DNA from: Limnephilus marmoratus
Lineage: Eukaryota; Arthropoda; Insecta; Trichoptera; Limnephilidae
Reading direction: 5' to 3'
DNA length: 64,000 bases
Assembly (NCBI GenBank): GCA_917880885.1
Contig: OU862909.1
Location: forward strand, 31,246,405 to 31,310,404
Below, in pieces: positions 31,766 through 42,369 of this stretch. The notes beneath the pieces are model-generated. The model saw only the letters and a list, made by a program, of their open reading frames with translations. It was not told the DNA's origin and searched no databases. Within the stretch, counting starts at the first letter, position 1; every line of letters begins with the position of its first letter. The position numbers and the translations under genes are program-made.

Positions 31766-31954
31766 AAGTTTTAATTATATAAATGCAATTTCTACATATT
31801 TTAAAATAATTTTTAAATTTCATTTTATATAATTTATATAATACCTACTTTTAAGTTTTAAGTAATTAATCACCTCTTCCGATAATATTTATTTTTGTCT
31901 GTAGTTCTTTTTGTCTCATATACTTGTTTGTCTCTTGTTATTTTTATTAATGTT

Positions 31955-31999
31955 ATTATCCTGACAAAGAAACCTTTGGTTTCGAAACATGTTGATAAT
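31955..31999 (+). ncRNA. hammerhead-ribozyme-like motif (G8 mutated)
   Basis: A compact type I layout. Stem I ATTATC (31955-31960) pairs perfectly with GATAAT (31994-31999). Core CTGACAA (31961-31967), stem II GAAACC-TTT-GGTTTC, GAAA (31984-31987), a 1-bp stem III C-AT-G, then TT as the cleavage dinucleotide. All stems are complete. The one defect is G8 to A in CUGANGA, which is catalytically essential and fits CpG decay. 53 nt downstream an ATG (32052) starts MTPQSEFAKIEEGNN. Probably a retired Penelope-like terminal ribozyme. Confidence 0.7.
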
Positions 32000-32089
32000 T
32001 TTAAATAAATAGTGGAGTTTTAAAAAATTATATTTTTGCATTTAATTAAAAATGACTCCACAAAGTGAGTTTGCCAAGATTGAAGAAGG

Positions 32090-33080
32090 GAATAATTTGC
32101 ACTTACACAGCTCTTGAACTGCACGTAGACTAAACAAAATGTTTTCCCGTGGAGTTCCACGGGTACAAATATTTACTTGTAATTTAATAAACTAGGTACT
32201 AGGCGTACTGAACACATTTAATGATTACAAACATTCAAAAGCTTCGTTAATTATCGGACCCGACCAAGATCAAAGCACGGCATCTGTATCATTAGCAGCA
32301 ATAGGCGTTATCAAAGGCTTGGTGCGGTATAATCCTTTACCAAAATCATGTAAACAGTCACGGGTACGGGGAGTACATTTGATTAAAGCGCGAAATGCCT
32401 CCGCAGTAAGCGAGCCAAGCGAAATGCACAAGTTCTCGGGGACAAGAGATGGATCCGTGGCTTCTATGATTAATTCATAAACACAGAATTGACACCACTC
32501 TGGCGAGGCGGTCGGAAATGAAAATCTCGCCAGATAATCACATCCGCATGGGAAGATGGTGTCGCATGAAATTCAATGCTTTGTTAAAGCGGACAATTAA
32601 TTTATCATGTAATAATATTAGCTTGACATCAGTCTAAGGTTATTTATTACATACATGTACGGAAAAAGACAATGTATGTATTAAAAGTCAGCAAACTGAA
32701 AAAATAATTAGTCGTTCTCCTGGTTTCTGTGTTTAAGTGTGGTAAGGGTAGAGACTTTACAAATTTTACGACAGTTGTTCACAATCCTACCGATTGCCGT
32801 AGTACCTTAACCGTCGAGCGAAATTTTGACTCAACACTAGTCAACACTCCTCAAATGCACAAATATGCTCTTCTCAACGCAACTCTCCAACCAACAGGAG
32901 AATCGAGCGTTACTAAACAAATCACTTAGGACTCAGATTGATCGATCGAAGGTTTGGAACAACTGCCATTAGTCGTAAATCACGTTATAAATCTTTTTAG
33001 TTGTAAGTGACGAGTGATAAAAATTTAGCTCTTTTTAATTAAAACAAATGTAATAACGTTTTGTTAAGTTATGCAAGCAT
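32090..33080. other. mixed spacer; CG-richer part at 32220-32560
   Basis: 32220-32560 has balanced base composition ('gtaagcgagccaagcgaaat', 'ctctggcgaggcggtcgg') without repeat-family matches, so host non-coding DNA is possible. No exon is supported. Confidence 0.35.
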
Positions 33081-33085
33081 TTATG

Positions 33086-33285
33086 TTTTTTTATTGCTAT
33101 GACAGCTGTTTCGGCTTACAAATCCATTTTCAAACTGTGGTTAGATCATTTTTGATCGACTTATTTGTATGATTGGGCGGGGGTAAATCCAATCAAATAA
33201 ATAAGTCTCCTCAGAGTGGTCTATCTTCAGTTTGAAAATGGCCTTGTAAGCCGAATCAGCTGTCAAAATAATAAAAAACTAACTG
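33086..33285. repeat. foldback with ribozyme-like arms, Penelope-like
   Basis: Left arm 'gacagctgtttcggcttaca', 'aatccattttcaaactg', and right arm 'cagtttgaaaatgg', 'ccttgtaagccgaatcagct'. The minus strand of the left arm contains 'GCCGAAACAGCTGTC', i.e. GAAAC...GUC as in hammerhead cores. The CUGANGA box has decayed to TTGAAAA. An ATG at 33349 follows (MESYELNPKR...). Confidence 0.55.
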
Positions 33286-33289
33286 TTAG

Positions 33290-34100
33290 AACTTAATAAT
33301 AAAATTATTGACTTTGAGACTTTGATTTAAATTAAATTTTTAAAAAATGGAGTCCTACGAATTAAACCCAAAAAGAATAAATAAATTTTGCTGTAGGTTA
33401 TTAGTTGTAAGTCTAAGTTATTAGTTGTACCTTAAATAAATCAAGTTGAAAAGCGCCCTTGAGGTGATTTTCTCACGGCGCTGTAGAAATAATCCAATCA
33501 TTATTATTTTCAAATGTATTAGCACAGAAATGTGGACTTAGCACGTTGAATCCTCCACTTCCAAACTTCGCAACAATTATAGGAGAGGGTTCAATCAATG
33601 ATGCCTCAGATTTAACTTAATATAATAAAAATAGTTAGTAGATACTTGCGAACCACATTTTCCCTGTAAACTAAAAAAAAACTTAATTAACGTAAATTTA
33701 TGGATTCCATTTAATTTCGTCGTTTCGTATTCTCTAATTTTCTTATAACAACATTGAATCTATCAAAATGGATAAAATTCATCGGAATCTAATCCACGTA
33801 AGAGGGCGTTTTCATTACTAAAGAATAATCCAATAATTCAATGGAATGGCGGCCGACAGATTTTGACGAATCGTCAGAATATCTGGACCACATTCAATAG
33901 TTATTCAACATTGCTTTCACAAAGGAATAATGATTTGTATTCATCACTGTAATATCACAATGTAAACATAAAGCTATTGATTTACCCAATATAAATCATT
34001 ACTCTGCTTTAAATTAAAATCTTATTTTAAGTTAAATTAATGTTTTATAGCTTAAGGCTTCAATCAGAAAATATTCATTTTTAATGAAAATACCGCACTA
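33290..34100. other. AT-rich spacer, nothing recognised
   Basis: No supported gene or repeat family. Confidence 0.45.
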
Positions 34101-34104
34101 GAGT

Positions 34105-34245
34105 CTCAACTGTGGTGGGGGGAAGGATATGGAGAAGACGAAAGTATCTGGCTTATCAGATCTGGTCACCAAACTTGGCTAATGCCATTTCAATCAACGT
34201 CACGAGTCTGTCACCTGGACCGTAACCACTCGACCGATGCCGTCT
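34105..34245 (+). repeat. dispersed repeat family E, copy 4
   Basis: 'ggggggaaggatatggagaa', 'tctggcttatcagatctgg', 'tcaccaaacttggctaatgc' align with 18480-18560. Confidence 0.5.
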
Positions 34246-34254
34246 TATTGAAAT

Positions 34255-34420
34255 AATAAAAATTTCTACATATTATAAATTAAAGTCCTCCGCTGCGTCT
34301 GTCTGTTCTAGATAAACTCAAAAACTACTGAACGGATTTTCATGCGGTTTTCACCAATAGATAGTTTAGGTATATAATTTATCCAGATTTTGTGTAAATT
34401 AATTGAAATATTTTTTATTT
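34255..34420 (+). repeat. Helitron-like fragment 2
   Basis: 'aaattaaagtcctccgctgc', 'aactcaaaaactactgaacg', 'ttttcatgcggttttcacc' as at 3.99 kb. The downstream part is replaced by an AT-rich tract. Confidence 0.45.
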
Positions 34421-34709
34421 ATTTATTTTGAAAACATTACATAGGTATTACATCTTTATAAATGATCGTTGACAGTTCAACTAGGCAATTTGCCCGTTTT
34501 AGAACAGTCAAATGAGCAGGTTTTTTTACATGTAATTAGTGTGTTGACTTTAATATTGGACTAAAATACTAAAATTGGACTAAAATACCTCTTAATTGGA
34601 CTAAAATACCTCTAACTAAAATATAACACTTGATAAATAATATTAACGCTTTGATGATAAATATAGATAATGATATAAATATAGGAAGTTACTTATAAGT
34701 GAGGGGTAT

Positions 34710-34985
34710 AGAATCAAAGGCAGCATTCTCCAAAAAGTGTTATTTTGAGAAAACCAAAAAAAACGTTTCATTTCAACAATTTTCACGTATTTATAAGTTT
34801 ATAATTTTATTCAAAAGGGGAAACTGAATATCTATTATAATTTCCAAAGTAGAATTGGTTTATTGTATTGATTGATTAGTTATAACGGATTTAATTATGG
34901 AGAATGCTGCATTTGATACTCACCTAAGGAGAATGCTGCTTTTGTTTCTCACACGTGTGGAGAAAGCTGACTTTGATACTGACAA
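34710..34985 (+). repeat. GGAGAATGCTG motif cluster, part 1
   Basis: Degenerate ~26-bp units with consensus ggagaatgctgc-tttgatact-ac occur at 34899, 34925 and 34958, plus an inverted one at 34713-34738. More units lie at 36502, 36530 and 36679, beyond an inserted SINE-like repeat. Origin unknown. Confidence 0.6.
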
Positions 34986-35109
34986 ATAAATATGACGTCA
35001 CAATAATGGACCGACCAAATCACAGGGAAGTTCGTGATTATTATTATGATTTTAATTTTAGTATAATTAAAATAAAAATAGGTTTTGTAATGTACTAATA
35101 CAGTATTGA

Positions 35110-35766
35110 ATTTGGGAGGTGTGTATGGGTACCGCCACCCCGGGAACCAGTTATTGGATAAACAATATCTACCTCTGCCATAGATATGACTTTAGATTTT
35201 CACAGCCAAAAGTATTTTCGTTATTTGTTATTGGGGTGATATGCCGTGTAGTGCTACCTCCTTCTTTAGTCAAAGTTTCGGACACTGCAACGCTGTCCCA
35301 AACATTTGCTTTGGCACTTTGGCTAAAGAAGGAGGTAGCGCAACACGGCATAACACCCCAAAAACAAATAACGAAAACCTCTGTTCAAGTGGTTCGCTAC
35401 GTTTAGTGACTTAGCTAGGATGCCCGGGTTTATGGAGTGAGGTTTGTCCGGGTCTTGGCGGCGGATGCGTCTGACCACCTGCTGGATTGCAGGCCGGATC
35501 GGGAGAGAATAGTTGTGGGAGTCCCTTTGACTTCTCCAGCTGTGATCTCTCGATAAATCGCAGTGAGAGGGATAGATTTATACATCCGTCACTTCTGGAT
35601 ACACTGATCCCCAGATTCCTACCCACCCGTAATACCCTTTTCCTTCCCAGAACCTTCTCGCCTTCTTTTCCTAAAAAGACCCTTCACACAGTATCCCCAA
35701 AGAAGACAAAGGCCCTGAGTGGAATTATTTTCCTCAGGGCCTCCTGTGTGGAGCTAATGTAAAAAA
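35110..35766 (+). repeat. SINE-like repeat A with repeat B nested inside
   Basis: Family A from 'tttgggaggtgtgtatgggt' (35112) to 'ggagctaatgtaaaaaaa' (35766), interrupted at 35186-35378. The interruption falls between 'ctctgccatagat' and 'ttcaagtggttcgc', which adjoin in other copies. The terminal hairpin 'ggccctgag...ctcagggcc' is intact. Confidence 0.85.
35186..35378. repeat. foldback repeat B, nested copy
   Basis: Outer arm 'gactttagattttcacagcc', then inverted arms 'ggggtgatatgccgtg' / 'cacggcataacacccc' and 'gctacctccttctttag' / 'ctaaagaaggaggtagc'. It forms a ~190-bp hairpin. Non-autonomous; no transposase. Confidence 0.8.
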
Positions 35767-35769
35767 ATA

Positions 35770-36495
35770 CAAGTGTGCAGTTCGCACGCGGTACAAATGA
35801 AACCTGCAGAAAACTAAAGTAGACAAGAGTGGGAACAAGCACTGCACGAAGAGGAGATCAATTATTATCTTATTCTTTCGCAGCCTTAATCCTATAGATG
35901 TATGCGTTTGTCTATTTTTAGTGTCGCTTTTTTGTTTCATCGAGTTTCAAATCACAACGGTGCTAAAGAAGCCACTTCAAAAAATAATAATATTAACAGA
36001 GAAAATTAAAAAAAAAGAAGAAAAATAATGAAGGTTAATTATTTTGATCAAAATTGGCTTGAAACTCGCAAAATTTTCAACACTAAACATGTAATTCGGA
36101 ATGTTTATGTGCAAGGTTATGAATCCTAGATTTAATTATAAAAGTAAAACATGTCTATGTATATTAATTTAATTTATGAATTTTAATTAACACCTAAAAA
36201 AATCTTTTGCCACTCCACGCCTCTGAAATAAACGGTATTTTATGACTGCTCATCTTAGAATTTTGACTACTTTTGCTTTCCATTTTTCTGGATTCCTTGA
36301 CTTCTTCCTTGCGTTTTTCTTGGGCACGGATGAAGGGTGAGAGTCCATAATCACACTGGCATCTTGTTTTTATTTCTAAATTCACTCCAAACTATTTAAA
36401 ACAGTAAAATTAGAGCGACAGATTCAACACACGACCATACAATTTTGTATGGGCGGCCATGTTGTCACGTGATCAAATGGAGGCTTACCATTGGT
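35770..36495. other. AT-rich spacer, nothing recognised
   Basis: A 63-codon minus-strand frame at 36194-36385 is rich in Lys/Ser/Glu but has no motif. Not called as a gene. Confidence 0.4.
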
Positions 36496-36710
36496 CAAAT
36501 TGGAGAATGCTAGTTTTGTTTCTTAACTGCGTTGGAGATTGCTGCCTTTGATACTAACACAGTTTTTAAAATGGATTTTTAAAGCATAAAGAGTTGGTTT
36601 TAATGCCAAATAACTGCTTTTCTAGGTAAAGGAGGGAATCATTAACAAAGTTGCATCATTAGTCCATTTTTGAAAAAAAGTGGAGAATGCTGGATTTGAT
36701 TCTACACACC
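36496..36710 (+). repeat. GGAGAATGCTG motif cluster, part 2
   Basis: Units at 36502 ('ttggagaatgctagttttg'), 36530 ('ttggagattgctgcctttg') and 36679 ('gtggagaatgctggatttg') continue the cluster at 34.7-35.0 kb. Confidence 0.55.
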
Positions 36711-36894
36711 TCAAGTGTAAATTATATTTTTAACAATAAAAAAGGTACCTAGAGAAAAGAAATTAAAAGAAAACTCCAAAAGAAAAAAAAAAGTTTTTTT
36801 TTAGAAATATGTGTGCTTATCAACAATTCCAAGAAATGTTAGTATTGATTTTGATGAATTAATCAACTCGAGAATCAAAAAATGGATAAAAAAA

Positions 36895-37115
36895 TATTTA
36901 ATGGATAGCATATATAATATAGAATGTCTGTATGTGGTGGTAGAGCGGACTGGCAAGCGGGCGGTGTGGATTTGATTTGTACGCAAATCTACAATTTTAT
37001 GTCGAGGATGATGAAATTTTGCACATGTCTGCGACCTACAAAATAAGAAGGTCACTGTCTACATTTGATTTCGAAAACTCTGTGCAAAGCCCGGGCATCG
37101 CCCGGGAAAAAAAAA
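36895..37115 (+). repeat. Helitron-like fragment 3 with 3' hairpin
   Basis: 'gaatgtctgtatgtggtgg', 'ggcaagcgggcggtgtgg' as at 4.17 kb. It runs on to 'aactctgtgcaaagcccggg' and the hairpin GCCCGGGCATCGCCCGGG at 37090-37108, like the pre-terminal hairpin of Helitrons. The expected CTRR end is replaced by A-rich sequence. Confidence 0.5.
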
Positions 37116-37351
37116 AGAGTTTATATGTTATTTCAATTTAGAAAATAAAGAGTTTATATGTTATTTTAATTTTGTTTCGGTTGCAGTAAAATAATACAGT
37201 ATATTGAATATTTTCATATAAATATTTCAAAGCTCTGCAGATCATAAAACGATGTTTTAAGGTGAAAATAGTTGCGATATCCTTAAAATTTCTGATAAAA
37301 AGTGGTGTGCTATTTTTAGGATGCCCGTGTTGATCGTCACGGTTAACATAC

Positions 37352-37380
37352 TTTTTTGCTACATAATATGTAGCAAAAAA
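37352..37380. repeat. 29-bp palindrome
   Basis: Arms ttttttgctacata and tatgtagcaaaaaa with one central base. A third 'gctacatattatg' follows at 37390. Possibly the remains of a small foldback; no function assigned. Confidence 0.6.
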
Positions 37381-37945
37381 CAGATTTTCGCTACATATTA
37401 TGGTCTTGCCACCGAAAAACTCTGTTTTAAGTTGTAACGTCTCTGTAACACGCGTCGTTTTAATTGAGGTAATAAAGGTTGCAACACAGCTATACTCGTA
37501 CCTTTAGTTAAGAAGATATTCAATAGCAAGGACAAGGATAAATCATTATTACGGGAAATGCGGACTATAGGTACGTATTCTTCCACAATAATTACAAAAT
37601 TACTTTACCATTTTTACATAAATAACTAGCGCAGACCCGTGTAAAATCACAGGAAAATTGAAGGAAAACTAATAAATGTATTCTAAAAAAATGGTTTCCT
37701 CATTATGTGATTATTTAACAAATGTTTACAATAGTAACCAAATGGAAATACAAAATCATATTTCTATGCCCCTGGTATTTTGTTCTCGTCGCGCGTCTGA
37801 CGTTTATTAATATTTTGAAATATTTTATTAATATATGTATATGATTGTGACATTGGCGACATTGTGGAAACCTACGACATTTCTGCGCTCCTGGGGTCCT
37901 AGCATGGTCGATCGATATAGGTTTTATCGAAAATGTCGGTAACTT

Positions 37946-38080
37946 GCCATCGCTCCCGAGCACGACTGCAGGCCGCTAAGAAACAAAAAATAGTTCAAAA
38001 TGACTAGGGGTTCCTAATATATTTGACGTAAACTGTTGTTTATTCGTTAGTGGCCTGCAGTCGTGCTCGGGAGCGATGGC
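37946..38080. repeat. small 135-bp inverted-repeat element
   Basis: Perfect 29-bp arms: 'gccatcgctcccgagcacga' plus 'ctgcaggcc' at 37946-37974 and the complement at 38052-38080. Further partial pairing lies inside. Target duplication not resolved. A minimal MITE-like unit. Confidence 0.75.
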
Positions 38081-38269
38081 GATGGTACATTGTTCCTGTC
38101 AACAGGTAAGTTTTGACGTTTATATTATTTTTAATATACCAAGAGCAGACCCGTAAACAATAACGGAATATTATAAATCCAATCAAAAATAAAATAAAAA
38201 CAATTAAAAAAAAATCTGTTAAAATATTATACTATTACATTTTTCACACAATTAGTTCCAAGGTGTGTC

Positions 38270-38872
38270 AAGTGTGCCAGGGTGTGTCGTACCCACCATG
38301 TTACTTATACGCTTGAAAACTGCGTTCGGGTATGTGATACCCTCCCACATAGCTGGTGTATATATTTCGTGACAAAAACTAACATTACTTTGTCCGCTAT
38401 TTTAACTTACTTTATTTGTTGCATTGTAGATTTTAATAGAAAATGGACGTTGACAGTGAAGAAACTCGACTTCAGTCAATGCCGGAAGAAGTGTTAGAGA
38501 ATACTTCCAATGAGGCGAGCTCATCGTAAGTATTTTCTAAGTATAAAGATATGCCGAATATTTAATTATTTTTTTTAGTTTATACAGTTACTTGTTTCAT
38601 GTTCTATCATATCTTTTAGTTTTTTTTTTCATAGAACCTGTTTTCTTTAGTTCCTTTGCAGTTTTTTTTTTTTTAGAGTGAAAATTATTGTTGAAAATTC
38701 ACAGTGACTTGATTCCATTTAAGTAAAATATATAGTCTTGCTGAAATAAAAAAATAATTAATATAATGCTTTTTCTGAAGAATCAAGTTTTACAGTCAAA
38801 TTTGTAAACGGGTATGTCATACCCTGCCACGTACTTTTGTTTCGTTTTTTCACCACACTCTCGCCGGGTTAA
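38270..38872 (+). mobile_element. possible piggyBac-like remnant
   Basis: The right side ends 'cacactctcgccggg' followed by TTAA (38869-38872); piggyBac ends read TTAACCC.. in the inward direction. Subterminal copies of a GGGTATGTNATACCC palindrome occur at 38327 and 38810. The left end could not be located and no transposase core is present. Confidence 0.35.
38430..38525 (+). CDS. small exon-like coding segment, unidentified
   Basis: A polypyrimidine tract and acceptor ('ttgttgcattgtag', ending 38429) precede an ATG at 38443 opening MDVDSEETRLQSMPEEVLEN, then TSNEASS. A strong donor GTAAGT follows at 38526. The acidic N-terminus would fit the first coding exon of a piggyBac-type transposase or of a host gene. 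The downstream exon is not found; the next 340 bp are AT-rich and end at the TTAA. Splicing is inferred from consensus sites only. Confidence 0.35.
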
Positions 38873-38874
38873 AT

Positions 38875-39395
38875 TAAAAGCAAATCCGAGGTTTTGAATT
38901 GGACCAGAGTTACAGACACAATACCGAAATTAGTATATTTTATAATACAAAACATTTTAAACACTTGGCAAGCGGTAAAGGGTACAAGTCAAGGTGGCTC
39001 CTACATCGTTTTCCCGTTCTGTGTATTTCCATTTCAATGTTTGATTGTTATTAGTTTGCGAGGACATCGAAATATTTCATATGATGAGTAAAATATTGTT
39101 TTGAACGCTTTTGAGGACAAATCTAGCAATCTGCAACAGATCACGTTCTGTCAATTTCACGCGCTAGTATTGAGTTCTGCAGCAATATCAAAACAAATAT
39201 TTGCTCAGGGCTCGGGACAGTTTGCTCCGTAACCCGGCAATGATTGCATCCACCGGACAACCCGCGCAACCCCCGCAACCCCCGGGGATTTAATATGCAA
39301 ACAGTTTGTCAACAAATTCGAGAAATTTAATAAAATTAAACCAAAAAATTTCATTACTGTGAAAACACCGATTTTAATACGAAATATTTATAGTA
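38875..39395. other. spacer, part CG-richer
   Basis: 39205-39300 ('gtaacccggcaatgattg', 'caacccccggggatttaat') is GC-richer and matches no repeat family here; possible host non-coding DNA. Nothing firm. Confidence 0.35.
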
Positions 39396-39398
39396 GAC

Positions 39399-39490
39399 AT
39401 GATCTTAGACTTTTACGGCCAAAAGAATTATAGCATTTTATTTTTGGGTTGTAGAAGGAGGTAGCACACCAAAAATAAAGCGCTACAAAA
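39399..39490 (+). repeat. foldback repeat B, degenerate copy
   Basis: 'gatcttagacttttacggcc', 'aaaag', 'tttatttttgggttgtag', 'aaggaggtagcacacc' in the order of the repeat B outer arm, with the middle deleted. Confidence 0.55.
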
Positions 39491-39704
39491 TATGTTATAG
39501 CAGATTCAGATGTGAGTTTATGTTGTGTAAATAAACAGGAAAATGGCAGAAAACTAATTATCCCAACGTCTTTTTATTATTTTTTAATGGCTTAAAGTGC
39601 GTGTTTCTTCAACGTGCTGTTTATTCTGATTACATATTAAGGTACGCGTACACTACAATACTAGACACTCGACACTGAGTGTAAACACTGGGTGTCTCTT
39701 TTTT

Positions 39705-40200
39705 TATAATAGCTCCTGAATAGGACCTGAGGAAAACGGTTATCTTTTTAGGGAGAGGCAGAAGAGGAAGTTCTGGGAAGGAAAAAGGTATGAGGGGTGG
39801 GTAGGAATCTGAGGGTCGATGTGTCCAGGAGCGACGGACGTATTTAATTTTTTTTTTAATTTTAAAAAGAAAGACTAACATTCCCGGGTTACAAATAACC
39901 CAACAATGTTTGAAAAATCTCCTACTACCACCACGGATATATTCCCCCCACTGCGGTGCAAGACGATGGGTCAAGAAAGTCCAGCTGGAAAAAATCAAAA
40001 GATCTCCCTCAACCAGTCTCATCCGATTCGGCCCGCCACGCAGCAGGTGGGCAAACGCATCCGCCGCCAAGACCTATACAAACCTCACCAGATGAACCCT
40101 CACCCCTGCTAAGTCACCAAACGTAGCGAACCATTTGGGGTAACCTATGGCAGGGGTGTTATTTAGTACCCATACCCGCCTCCCAAATGGATTGTGTGTA
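39705..40200 (-). repeat. SINE-like repeat A with SINE C nested inside
   Basis: Family A from the tail side ('aatagctcctgaatagg', 39707) to the 5' end ('cccatacccgcctcccaaat', 40195). Between 'gacggacgtatt' and 'ccccccactgcggtgc' a SINE C fragment (39846-39943) is inserted, so SINE C was active after this copy. Confidence 0.85.
39846..39943 (-). repeat. tRNA-derived SINE C, 3' part
   Basis: Minus strand: 'gtggtggtagtaggagattt', 'ttgttgggttatttgtaacc', 'cgggaatgttagtctttc' and an A/T-rich tail. The tRNA-like head is truncated. Same as 22390-22480. Confidence 0.75.
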
Positions 40201-40204
40201 CCGC

Positions 40205-40865
40205 TGTCCACTCTCTAGGAACACAGTGGCGGGACCAGGACACCAATGTCACTTAAGTCAGTGTCGCGTTGTTCGCTGTATGTGCGGACTTGTCGGAATG
40301 CAGTCGAAGTATCTCCTGCGGTAAAAGAAAAAGAGCAATACACTTTTAGCTGGACTTGCTATACCACGTCGGAACCGTGTAGTATCATCAATCTTCTTTC
40401 AAGAAGTACCACTAACTTCTGAACATTATTTGATTTTGATTTGGAAAACATTCACTCGAACCATAATGCTTTTCTAAATTTTACATTTAAAACGATTTAA
40501 ACGATCGCAGCGCCCTCAATTTTTTGTCTACAATTTTTTGTCTACAATTTGTTGACGGACTGTAGAGGCATACCTAACACCAGATTTTATTTATGTAGAT
40601 GTTAGTAGACAAACAAGGGAAGCATGAAGACATAAGATAGTATGGGGGAAGATGGGGAAATCTCTCGAAGGGGAAGCGTAACTCCGCATTCTGAGTTTGA
40701 GCAAACAAAGCGTCAGGTTTCACAGCTTTTGAAAGAAAATCTGTAGTTAAAAAAGATCAGATCGGGGTATTTGTAGGGAAACTTTTGACAACCGTTTTGT
40801 TTTAAATGTCTAGATTACTGTATATCATATCAAAGCAAACATCAGGTATTACTTGTGACCAAACT
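40205..40865. other. spacer, nothing recognised
   Basis: No supported gene or element ends. Confidence 0.45.
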
Positions 40866-40869
40866 AAAA

Positions 40870-41010
40870 ACAAGTCTTCAAACACAGCAAACTTATTTTG
40901 TGGCTTCATTTTAATTCAAAATTAATAGAATAGGTACATAGTTTAAACCACATTTATTGTTTACGAAACCAACATGTTTCGTAACCAATGCTTATATCAT
41001 CAGGGTTTAA
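40870..41010 (-). repeat. Penelope-like terminus and start peptide
   Basis: Minus strand: hammerhead motif (40966-41008), then 'cgtaaacaataaatgtgg', then an ATG at 40919 opening MKPQNKFAVFEDLFLVWSQV and continuing open for about 35 codons. The MxPQ(N/S)(K/E)F start recurs at 8583 and 32052 at a similar distance from the ribozyme-like motif. Confidence 0.6.
40966..41008 (-). ncRNA. hammerhead ribozyme motif, canonical core
   Basis: Minus-strand order: stem I AAACC, core CUGAUGA (40997-41003), stem II region UAUAAGC-AUU-GGUUAC, core GAAA, short stem III C-AU-G, UU, then GGUUU, which pairs perfectly with stem I. All core nucleotides are intact. Stem II is imperfect (one G-G mismatch and weak closure), so cleavage may be slow. 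Minimal type I hammerheads of this form are known from Penelope-like elements, where they process the RNA ends. Confidence 0.7.
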
Positions 41011-41061
41011 CTGTAAACTAACACATAAAACAGTTTTGGATAAGGTAAACAAGTTTTTGAT

Positions 41062-41325
41062 GAACCTAGGCTGAATGCCATAGAAATGAAATCCTATAGG
41101 AGTTTGTGTGGTGAAACCTCCGATGCTGTAGTGTAAATATGGAGATTCGGAAATAATTCAAGGCTGATGTACCTAATCATAATCAACAAGATTGAAAGGG
41201 ACGAAGGTTTGGACACGAAGCGTCAGAAGAATATATGACTCAAAAGTGAATAGTGGAAAAAGTCGGGGAGGCTCTTGAGAGACATACCACCATCAAGTGA
41301 ATCAAGCACTTGAGTCTTGATTTTT
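41062..41325 (+). pseudogene. RTE-like C-terminal fragment
   Basis: Nucleotide-level relative of 11640-11925 in the 8.8-12.1 kb element: 'aggctgaatgccatagaaat', 'ggagattcggaaataattca', 'agaagaatatatgactcaaa', 'caagtgaatcaagcacttga'. Many indels. Dead fragment. Confidence 0.8.
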
Positions 41326-41544
41326 AAAAATTAATTTCGTTTATTATTTTAAAAACATTATAAAACCGTTCAGTTGTCGCGTCTTTAAAAACATTTGAAA
41401 AACAGAATTACATAAATATAAATAGTGGGTATGTCAATTATAAAAATAATCCTTTTAAAGGCAGCATCATTTATAATAAAAATAACGATACCCGAAATGA
41501 TTTTGTTCAACAGCAAGAATCGGAAAAACAGAAGAGTATTTTAG

Positions 41545-41830
41545 ATTTTTTTTTTTTTTGCATTAGCTCCATACTGGAGGCCTTGAGGAAAATAATTTCC
41601 ATCAGGGCCTATGTCATCTTAGAGGACGCTGTGTGGAGGGTTTTTTATGGAAAGGAAGAAGAGGAGTTATGGGAAGGAAATAGATATGAGGGGTGGGAAG
41701 GAGTCTGGGGGTCAGTGTGTCCAGGAGTGACGGAAGTATGGATCCATCCCTTCAACTGCGGTGCAAGGCGAAGGGTCGAGGGATTTTGGCTAGAGAGGTG
41801 TTTAAGAGAAGAGAAGAGTCCCCCAAAATG
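41545..41830 (-). repeat. SINE-like repeat A, 3' half
   Basis: Begins with a 15-T run (the A-tail of the minus-strand element) and 'cattagctccatactggagg'. It stops after 'ctgcggtgcaaggcgaaggg'. Well preserved. Confidence 0.8.
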
Positions 41831-41904
41831 CAAAACTCTGTATGAATATGAATGAAGTTTGTGCCATTATCCCGGTCAATCCGTGAAATCCGTGGTGTTT
41901 AAAC

Positions 41905-41975
41905 AGAGATGACTTAGGCCCCGAGGGGAATTGTTTTCTTGAAGGCCTTCTGTGTGGAGCTAATGTAAAAAATAT
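41905..41975 (+). repeat. SINE-like repeat A, tail fragment
   Basis: Inverted relative to the copy 75 bp upstream: 'gatgacttaggccccgagg', 'ttctgtgtggagctaatg', A-run. Together they form a loose inverted pair. Confidence 0.7.
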
Positions 41976-42369
41976 ACATAAGTTATTACTGTTATTAGTT
42001 TTCATCAAGCAATTCAAAGTATACCTAATGTTTAATCATTTTTAAGGCGTTTTTTTATAGACGCATAAAACTTCTAACCCCTAGAATATGGGTAGTTACG
42101 ACTTTCCAGTATTTATATAATATAGCATACAGGTACTTTCGCTTTTACACACCGTCCTTCTATAAAATCAAACAGGTTTATTTGTAACTTTAAGGCCTTT
42201 AAACAATGTTGATGTTCCACTAGGCTGTCCGTGGGAAATGGATAAGATCGAGGCTATAGATATGCGGAGGGTTTCTCAGAGGGAAATGCAAGAAAGATCA
42301 GTCGTTAAATCGAACTGAAAGGGTCATGGTGAATATTTAATGTCGGTAAGGAATTAACCCACAGCTTTT

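Noticed and set aside
36194..36385. 63-codon Lys/Ser-rich minus-strand frame
   Set aside because: No domain, no splice context, short; chance frame cannot be excluded.
37352..37380. microRNA hairpin
   Set aside because: The arms are only 14 bp with a one-base loop, unlike a miRNA precursor.
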